Shown: piece by piece, positions 5,658-10,614 of the stretch
Layout of the letters: the number at the start of each line of letters is the position of its first letter
How positions within the stretch are numbered: position 1 is the stretch's first letter
Assembly: GCA_009885425.1 (NCBI GenBank)
Contig: VFKS01000382.1
Span: 1 to 10,614, forward strand
Reading direction: 5' to 3'
From: Novosphingobium sp.
GTDB taxonomy: Bacteria; Pseudomonadota; Alphaproteobacteria; Sphingomonadales; Sphingomonadaceae
DNA: 10,614 nucleotides
Position numbers and translations under genes: made by a program
The notes under the pieces: generated by a model
Seen by the model: the letters and a program-made list of their open reading frames with translations, nothing else
Databases searched by the model: none
Told to the model about the DNA's origin: nothing

Positions 5658-6818
5658 TCAGGCTCCCGGCAGGTCGAGAATGCGTTTTGAAATGACGTTG
5701 AGCATCACTTCGCTGGTTCCGCCCTCGATCGAGTTGGCCTTGGTCCGCAGCCAATTGCGGGCCTTGCTGCCACCGTTCGAGCCTTCGCTCTCCCATTCCA
5801 GCGCGGCGCTACCGCCCGCTGCCATCAGCAGTTCGTGGCGGCGCTTGTTGAGCTCGGTCCCGGCATACTTCATCATGTTGGGCTGGGCGGGATGCGCCTT
5901 GCCAACCTTGATTTCGTCGAGGAACTTTTCGCCCATCGCCGAATAGGCCAGGGCATCGACATCGAACATCGCGAGGTCCGCGCGCAGCAGCGGATCTTCG
6001 AGGCCATTGCGCTTGGCAAAGCCGCCGATGGTGTTGAGCCGGTCATTCCCGCCCGCGCCCGAGATCATCTCGCGTTCGTGGCCGAGCAGGTACTTCGCCA
6101 CATCCCAGCCGCGATTGAGTTCACCGACAAGCTGGTGCTTGGGCACGTTCACGTTGTCAAAGAAGGTTTCGCAGAACGGGGAATTGCCGCTGATCAGCAG
6201 GATCGGCTTGGTCGAAACGCCCGCGCTCGCCATGTCGAACAGCAAGAACGAGATGCCTTGGTACTTGTTGGTCTTGTCGGTCCGGACCAGGCAGAAGATC
6301 CAGTCGGCTTGGTCAGCATAGGAGGTCCAGATTTTCTGGCCGTTGACCACCCAGTGATCGCCCTTGTCCTCACCATAGGTCTGGAGTGAGACGAGGTCCG
6401 AGCCTGAGCCCGGCTCCGAATAACCTTGGCACCAGCGAATTTCGCCGCGCGCGACCTGGCCCAGATAGTGGACCTTTTGTTCCTCGGTGCCGAATTTGAG
6501 CAGCGCCGGGCCGAGCATCCAGATCCCGAAGCTGGACAGCGGCGGACGCGCGCCGATCCGGTTCATTTCCTCGCGCCAGACTTTGGCTTGCGCCGGATTC
6601 AGCCCGGCGCCGCCGTAGGCGACCGGCCAGTCAGGCACGGTATAGCCCTTGGCCACGCAGGCATCGAGCCAGGCTTTTTGCGCCGGGTTCTTGAACTTGA
6701 AATTGCGCCCACCCCAGCACACATCGCCTTCGTCGCGAACGGGTTCGCGCATTTCGGGCGGGCAGTTGGCTTCGAGCCAGGCGCGGATTTCCATGCGGAA
6801 GGCATCAAGATCAGACAT
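5658..6818 (-). CDS. Acyl-CoA dehydrogenase, probable catalytic subunit of a heteromeric pair
   Basis: A 386-residue FAD-dependent acyl-CoA dehydrogenase that would introduce an alpha,beta double bond into an acyl-CoA. Visible features are YGGAGLNPAQAKVWREEMNR (68-87), the flavin/substrate signature WCQGYSEPGSGSDL (129-142), NGQKIWTSYADQADW (159-173) and a C-terminal IEGGTSEVMLNVISKRIL (364-381). Glu248 in LLGHERE aligns by hand with the helix-G catalytic Glu of isovaleryl-CoA dehydrogenase, and Glu365 lies one residue off the medium-chain position. The family resembles the steroid side-chain ACADs (FadE26/29 type). The ATG at 6818 was chosen for its AAAGGAG ribosome site 9-15 bases upstream; the frame is open to 6860 but without support. 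It is the first gene of the pair, with three bases to the next ATG. Confidence 0.92.
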   Translation of the reverse strand: MSDLDAFRMEIRAWLEANCPPEMREPVRDEGDVCWGGRNFKFKNPAQKAWLDACVAKGYTVPDWPVAYGGAGLNPAQAKVWREEMNRIGARPPLSSFGIWMLGPALLKFGTEEQKVHYLGQVARGEIRWCQGYSEPGSGSDLVSLQTYGEDKGDHWVVNGQKIWTSYADQADWIFCLVRTDKTNKYQGISFLLFDMASAGVSTKPILLISGNSPFCETFFDNVNVPKHQLVGELNRGWDVAKYLLGHEREMISGAGGNDRLNTIGGFAKRNGLEDPLLRADLAMFDVDALAYSAMGEKFLDEIKVGKAHPAQPNMMKYAGTELNKRRHELLMAAGGSAALEWESEGSNGGSKARNWLRTKANSIEGGTSEVMLNVISKRILDLPGA

Positions 6819-6834
6819 CGAACGGGCTCCTTTG

Positions 6835-6850
6835 TTAATCGAAAGGTTAA
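6835..6850. promoter_or_regulatory. Candidate operator TTAATC-N4-GGTTAA upstream of the ACAD pair
   Basis: A 16-bp imperfect palindrome, TTAATC GAAA GGTTAA, with five of six positions symmetrical. It lies 16 bases before the ACAD ATG and includes the candidate -10 of its promoter. The same pattern, perfectly symmetrical, occurs at 9279-9294 before the third ACAD. It may be a regulator binding site, but AT-rich 16-mers of this kind can arise by chance. Confidence 0.35.
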
Positions 6851-6873
6851 ATGGAACCACCCCCTCTGCGCAA
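6845..6873 (-). promoter_or_regulatory. Weak candidate promoter of the ACAD pair
   Basis: On the minus strand TTGCGC (6873-6868) and TTAACC (6850-6845) are 17 bases apart. The start point would fall near 6838, giving a leader of about 20 bases that includes the AAAGGAG site. Both boxes deviate from consensus. The -10 coincides with one half of the 16-bp palindrome, which would suit repression. Confidence 0.3.
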
Positions 6874-6920
6874 GCACGGATTTCTGCGCCGCGCTTGCCG
6901 TAGCGTAAATGCCAACACCG

Positions 6921-6948
6921 TTGACCGGGCCAATGCTGGTCCTAAGCT
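6921..6948 (+). promoter_or_regulatory. Candidate promoter of the SDR-transporter operon with a palindromic spacer
   Basis: TTGACC (6921-6926) and TAAGCT (6943-6948) are 16 bases apart, followed by TAGGAGAGG (6961-6969) as ribosome site before the ATG at 6977. The entire 16-base spacer, GGGCCA-ATGC-TGGTCC, is an inverted repeat with five of six arm positions matching. An operator inside the spacer would be a classic place for repression. Confidence 0.5.
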
Positions 6949-6976
6949 GAACAAAAATGGTAGGAGAGGTTAGGCT

Positions 6977-7831
6977 ATGCGATTCTCTGGCAAATGCGTC
7001 GTCATAACGGGTGCGGCATCGGGCATTGGCCGCGCCGCAACGTTGCTGTTCGCCCGCGAAGGCGCGACCGTGTTTGCCGCTGACCTCAATCTGGCCGGGG
7101 CCGAAGCTGTGGCCCGTGAGGGCGAGAATATCGTGCCGGTTGCTTGCGACGTTTGCGACGTTTCCCAGATTAAGGCGCTGATGGACCATGCCGCCGGGAC
7201 CTGCGGCGGGATCGACGTCTTGTTCAACAATGCTGCTGCAGGCGGCGCGCGCGGGCGGATCGACGAAGTTGATGCCGCTGGCTGGGACCTGACGATGGAT
7301 CTGGTGTTGCGCTCGGTCGCGATGGGGATCCACTATGCCGTGCCCCACATGAAGCACCGCAAGGGCGCCAGCATAGTCAATACCAGCAGCATCGCGGCGG
7401 TCGGTCCGGGCTATTCCCCCACCGCCTATGCCGTGGCCAAGGCTGGGGTCTTGCATCTGACCAAATGCGCCGGGGCCGACCTGGCCCAGTTCGGGATCCG
7501 GGTGAACGCGGTCCAGCCCGGCTTCATCAACACCAACATCTTCACCGCGAGCATGGAAATGCCAGCCGAACTGGTCGATCAGGCCAAGGCGATGATCCTC
7601 CAGATGTCGAGCGCGGCCCAGCCGGTTGGCCGCCCCGGCATGCCCGATGACATCGCCAATACTGTCGCGTTTCTTGCCAGCGACGCGGCCAGCTTCGTCA
7701 CCGGCACATCGCTGATCGTTGATGGCGGGATTACCACCGGGCCGCGGCATAGCTGGGATCCCGAAGCGCCGGGGCTGTTCGACGCGCTGACCGCGATGGC
7801 CGAAGCGGCCGGGGTGGCAGCGCCGCAATGA
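6977..7831 (+). CDS. Short-chain dehydrogenase/reductase with altered tetrad
   Basis: A 284-residue classical SDR. The cofactor loop is TGAASGIG (11-18) and Asp36 after beta-2 (FAADLN) predicts NAD(H), fitting oxidation of an alcohol during catabolism. Catalytic Ser138, Tyr151 and Lys155 (YAVAK) are present. Two departures are visible: NNAA (84-87) in place of NNAG, and Val110 in MDLVLRSV where the tetrad Asn normally stands. The C-terminus ends in VDGGITTG (248-255) plus a roughly 29-residue tail. The start is supported by TAGGAGAGG at 6961. Its TGA overlaps the transporter ATG (ATGA), so both are one operon. It is transcribed divergently from the ACAD pair across a 158-bp spacer. Substrate unknown; hydroxysteroid or hydroxyacyl-CoA dehydrogenases look similar. 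Confidence 0.92.
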   Translation: MRFSGKCVVITGAASGIGRAATLLFAREGATVFAADLNLAGAEAVAREGENIVPVACDVCDVSQIKALMDHAAGTCGGIDVLFNNAAAGGARGRIDEVDAAGWDLTMDLVLRSVAMGIHYAVPHMKHRKGASIVNTSSIAAVGPGYSPTAYAVAKAGVLHLTKCAGADLAQFGIRVNAVQPGFINTNIFTASMEMPAELVDQAKAMILQMSSAAQPVGRPGMPDDIANTVAFLASDAASFVTGTSLIVDGGITTGPRHSWDPEAPGLFDALTAMAEAAGVAAPQ

Positions 7832-9282
7832 CGACCAGCGGATTTGTCCCCTCGGCAGAGCCGCTGCCACTGCGCATCAAGCTGGGCAATGGCGTGGGAT
7901 CGATTGCTTACGGCGTCAAAGACAATGGCTTCGCGGTGTTGCTGCTGCTATTCTACAGCCAAGTGTTGGGGCTGGAAGCGCGGCTGGTCGGGCTGGTCCT
8001 GCTGGTCGCACTGCTGCTCGATGCATTCATCGACCCGCTGGTCGGTTATTGGAGCGACAAGACCCACAGCAAATGGGGCAAACGGCATCCGTGGATGTAC
8101 GGCGCGATTCTGCCGATGGCCGCCGCCTGGGTGATGCTGTGGCACCCGCCTGCGGTGAGCGATGGCTGGCTCTATGGCTATCTGCTGCTGTTTGCCTTCC
8201 TGATGCGCGCGGCGGTGTCGTGCTATGAGATCCCGGCGCTGTCGGTGGTCCCCGGATTGACCAGCGACTATGACGAGCGCACTTCGATAACCCGCTGGCG
8301 GTTCATCTTTGCCTGGGCTGGCGGCCTTGCGATGCTGATGCTGGCGTTCGGGGTATTCCTGGTCCCCTCGGCGCGCTATCCGGTCGGGCAGCTCAATCTC
8401 GATGGCTATGGCTATTATGGCTGGACCGGCGGCGCGCTGATGGTGGTCGCTGCTCTGGTCGCGGCGCTGTCCACCCACAAGCGCATCGCCCGGCTCGATA
8501 GCGTTCCGCCGGTGCATTTGCCGCTGGGCCAGACGATCCGCAAGATCGGGCGGACATTGGCCAACCATGCCTTTTTGATCCTGCTGGCCACCACCCTGTT
8601 CAACTTTGTCAACCTCGGCATAACCTATTCGGCCAACACCTATATCCTGACCTATTACTGGGAAATGCCGCAGGCCGGGTTCCTGGCCTATTCCGCCTCG
8701 CTGTTCGTCGGGGTGATCGGCGCGTTCCTGTTGATCGGGTTCCTGCAGAGCCGGATCGAAAAGCGGATCGGCGCGGTGGTTTGCATGATGCTGTCACTGG
8801 TGTTTGGCCTTTCACCCTATCTGCTGCGCTTTACCGGATGGTTTCCTGAAAATGGCCAGCCGCTGCTGATCCCACTGTTGTTTACGCTGATCACCATCTC
8901 CAACGGGCTGGCCGTAGCAGCCGGGATGCTGACCCAGTCGATGGGCGCCGATATCATTGAGGCATCGCAGGAGCGGACCGGCGAGCGGACTGAGGGTCTG
9001 TTCTTTTCGGCCTACTTCTTCACCCAAAAATGCGCGACCGGGATCGGGATCTTTCTGGCCGGAACAATTGTCAGTGCCTCCGGCTTCCCGGCCAAAGCTC
9101 GGCCCGGCGAAGTCCCGCAGGCGGTGCTCGATCAGTTTACGCTCTATTTCATCGTGGCCGTCGCCATGATCAGTGTATCAGCCATCATCGCGGTCTCGCG
9201 GTTTCCGATAACAAGGGCCGATCATCAGCGGCGGATTGCCAATTTGGCGGGGTCAGGACCTGGCCCCGGCGGAACCGCTTAA
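7828..9282 (+). CDS. MFS transporter of the GPH (MelB-like) family
   Basis: A 484-residue inner-membrane protein with about twelve hydrophobic segments, for example 35-49, 53-74, 89-107, 116-140, 158-179, 200-215, 248-262, 285-306, 345-367 and 440-457. Family marks of the glycoside-pentoside-hexuronide:cation symporters are clear. [13 protein letters not shown] (65-77) carries Asp65 and Asp69 at the positions of the MelB cation-site aspartates (DAIND). WGKRHPW follows (83-89), then [20 protein letters not shown] (133-152) and [18 protein letters not shown] (373-390). Known members carry sugars with Na+ or H+, but the neighbours here act on acyl-CoA-type substrates, so uptake of a non-sugar compound or conjugate is possible. 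It is coupled to the SDR by an ATGA overlap. The stop codon lies inside a 16-bp palindrome. Confidence 0.92.
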   Translation: MTTSGFVPSAEPLPLRIKLGNGVGSIAYGVKDNGFAVLLLLFYSQVLGLEARLVGLVLLVALLLDAFIDPLVGYWSDKTHSKWGKRHPWMYGAILPMAAAWVMLWHPPAVSDGWLYGYLLLFAFLMRAAVSCYEIPALSVVPGLTSDYDERTSITRWRFIFAWAGGLAMLMLAFGVFLVPSARYPVGQLNLDGYGYYGWTGGALMVVAALVAALSTHKRIARLDSVPPVHLPLGQTIRKIGRTLANHAFLILLATTLFNFVNLGITYSANTYILTYYWEMPQAGFLAYSASLFVGVIGAFLLIGFLQSRIEKRIGAVVCMMLSLVFGLSPYLLRFTGWFPENGQPLLIPLLFTLITISNGLAVAAGMLTQSMGADIIEASQERTGERTEGLFFSAYFFTQKCATGIGIFLAGTIVSASGFPAKARPGEVPQAVLDQFTLYFIVAVAMISVSAIIAVSRFPITRADHQRRIANLAGSGPGPGGTA

Positions 9283-9294
9283 CCGCGCGGTTAA
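9279..9294. promoter_or_regulatory. Perfect 16-bp palindrome TTAACC-GCGC-GGTTAA upstream of the third ACAD
   Basis: A fully symmetrical 16-mer that contains the transporter stop codon and ends 76 bases before the ATG of the third ACAD. It could be an operator related to the site at 6835. As an RNA hairpin it would have only a 6-bp stem with a GCGC loop and no real T-tract, so it is a poor terminator. I see no convincing -35/-10 pair between it and the ACAD start. Confidence 0.45.
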
Positions 9295-9370
9295 TTCGTC
9301 CTTGGCGCGGCCCACTTGCCGTGGCAGGGAGTTGCCCAAGATTCGACAGTATCGCAGAAAGGAACATCCC

Positions 9371-10614
9371 ATGGATTTCGATCCCACCGAGCGCCAAGTC
9401 TATTGGCGCGACCGCGTCCGTCAGTTCATCGAGAACCATGTGCGCCCGCGCCAGGGTGACTACAAAAAGCAGGACGCCGAAGGCGGCCGCTGGAAAGTCC
9501 TTCAGGTTGTTGAAGAGGAAAAGGCCCGGGCCAAAGCCCAAGGGATCTGGAACCTGTTCATGCCGCCGCAGTTTGGCCGCACCCATGTGGATGACACGTT
9601 TGAATTTGAAGGCCCGGGCCTGACCAACCTTGAGTACGCGCTTTGCGCCGAGGAAATGGGCCGCGTCGGCTTCTCCAGTGAAGCGTTCAACTGCTCCGCC
9701 CCCGATACCGGCAACATGGAAGTGCTGCACCGCTACGGCACGCTCGAGCAGAAAGAGCGCTGGCTGAAGCCGCTGATGAACGGCGAAATCCGCTCGGCCT
9801 TCCTGATGACCGAGCCCGATGTGGCTTCATCGGACGCGACCAATATCGAATGCTCGATCCGGCGCGAGGGCGATGAATATGTCCTCAACGGGCGTAAATG
9901 GTGGTCTTCGGGCGCGGGCGATCCGCGTTGCAAGATCGCGATCGTGATGGGCAAGACCGATTTTGAAGCCAAGCGCCATGCTCAGCAATCGATGGTCCTG
10001 ATGGAACTCGATTCGCCCGGCGTGGAAATCATCCGCCACCTGCCGGTGTTCGGTTATGATGATGCCCCGCATGGCCACATGGAAATCCAACTCAACGATG
10101 TCCGGATCCCGGCCAGCAATATGCTGCTGGGCGAAGGCCGCGGGTTCGAGATCGCGCAAGGGCGGCTTGGGCCGGGCCGGATTCACCACTGCATGCGTAC
10201 CATTGGCGTTGCCGAAGAAGCGCTGGCCAAGATGACCAAGCGGCTGCAGACCCGCGTCGCCTTTGGCAAGCCGATTTCGGAACAGACCGTCTGGCACGAG
10301 CGCCTGGCCCGGGCCCGGATCGATATCGAAATGACCCGGCTGCTGTGCCTGAAAGCGGCCGACATGATGGACAAGGTCGGCAACAAGGCTGCAGCGGCTG
10401 AAATCGCCATGATCAAGGTTCAGGCCCCCAACATGGCGCTGCGGATCATTGATGACGCGATTCAGGCCCATGGCGGCGGCGGGGTTTCGGACGATTACGG
10501 TCTGGCCTCGGCCTATGCTCACCAGCGCACGCTGCGGCTGGCTGATGGTCCCGATGAAGTGCACAACCGCGCGATTGCCCGGATTGAGCTGGCCCGTCAT
10601 TCGCCCAATGCCCC
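9371..10614 (+). CDS. ACAD10/11-type acyl-CoA dehydrogenase (C-terminal end beyond window)
   Basis: An FAD-dependent acyl-CoA dehydrogenase. The 414 visible residues are nearly full length, and the frame is still open at the window end. Features are [12 protein letters not shown] (58-69), the flavin signature [16 protein letters not shown] (145-160), [10 protein letters not shown] (173-182), [14 protein letters not shown] (226-239), [11 protein letters not shown] (295-305), [15 protein letters not shown] (364-378) and [17 protein letters not shown] (388-404). The last is the mark I associate with the ACAD10/ACAD11 group. Asp392 sits where medium-chain enzymes have the catalytic Glu. AAAGGA lies 8-13 bases before the ATG. 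The 88-bp gap after the transporter leaves open whether it belongs to that operon or has its own promoter. Confidence 0.92.
   Translation, partial: MDFDPTERQVYWRDRVRQFIENHVRPRQGDYKKQDAEGGRWKVLQVVEEEKARAKAQGIWNLFMPPQFGRTHVDDTFEFEGPGLTNLEYALCAEEMGRVGFSSEAFNCSAPDTGNMEVLHRYGTLEQKERWLKPLMNGEIRSAFLMTEPDVASSDATNIECSIRREGDEYVLNGRKWWSSGAGDPRCKIAIVMGKTDFEAKRHAQQSMVLMELDSPGVEIIRHLPVFGYDDAPHGHMEIQLNDVRIPASNMLLGEGRGFEIAQGRLGPGRIHHCMRTIGVAEEALAKMTKRLQTRVAFGKPISEQTVWHERLARARIDIEMTRLLCLKAADMMDKVGNKAAAAEIAMIKVQAPNMALRIIDDAIQAHGGGGVSDDYGLASAYAHQRTLRLADGPDEVHNRAIARIELARHSPNA

Noticed and set aside
6870..6898. GCAAGC and GCTTGC inverted repeat in the divergent spacer
   Set aside because: Six-base arms separated by 17 bases are expected by chance in GC-rich DNA.
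6599..7870. Long open frame of 423 codons on the minus strand
   Set aside because: It lies opposite the SDR gene and the start of the first ACAD, has low-complexity Arg/Gly/His-rich composition and no recognisable domain. It is a typical GC-rich antisense shadow.
9279..9300. Intrinsic terminator after the transporter gene
   Set aside because: The stem is only six base pairs with a four-base loop and is not followed by a run of T; an operator-like role fits better.
9827..10600. Open frame of 257 codons on the minus strand
   Set aside because: Antisense to the third ACAD, whose reading frame matches the family throughout.

Overview
This is a GC-rich bacterial window. It most likely comes from an alphaproteobacterium of the Sphingomonadales (Novosphingobium/Erythrobacter-like). 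That placement is inference from three things: the alphaproteobacterial form of SspB, a hisH-hisB pair beside sspB and gmk, and the abundance of acyl-CoA dehydrogenases (ACADs) and short-chain dehydrogenases (SDRs). No rRNA, tRNA, transposase, CRISPR array or phage gene was seen, and no stretch over 300 bases lacks a gene.

The left third (1-2666) is housekeeping. hisH (partial) and hisB run leftwards as a histidine-biosynthesis operon with an 8-nt overlap. sspB, a small hypothetical gene and gmk run rightwards as a tight operon. The 229-bp divergent spacer between hisB and sspB holds a promoter for each gene, both placed so that the transcripts could be leaderless. Between them sits a perfect inverted repeat with 34-bp arms and a second small hairpin. 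gmk ends head-on into the next gene, and their stop codons overlap.

The rest (2663-10614) looks like part of a catabolic cluster. Leftward genes are an SMP-30/gluconolactonase-like hydrolase, an RhlG-like SDR and a pair of adjacent ACADs. Rightward genes are a second SDR, a GPH-type (MelB-like) transporter translationally coupled to it, and a third ACAD of the ACAD10/11 type that is cut by the window end. The paired ACADs look like the two subunits of a heteromeric enzyme: one keeps a helix-G glutamate that could be the catalytic base, while the other has glycine at both known base positions. This resembles the alpha2beta2 ACADs of steroid side-chain degradation, so a CoA-thioester pathway for a bulky or cyclic substrate is a reasonable but unproven reading. 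No regulator gene lies in the window.

Two 16-bp sites of the form TTAAYC-N4-GGTTAA lie upstream of the second and third ACAD genes and could be operators for a shared regulator. A long 28-bp-arm inverted repeat of a repetitive-element type separates the ACAD pair from the SDR/hydrolase pair. I found nothing resembling a defence or mobile system; the heteromeric ACAD pair, its possible operators and the 34-bp palindrome are the items most worth a second look.
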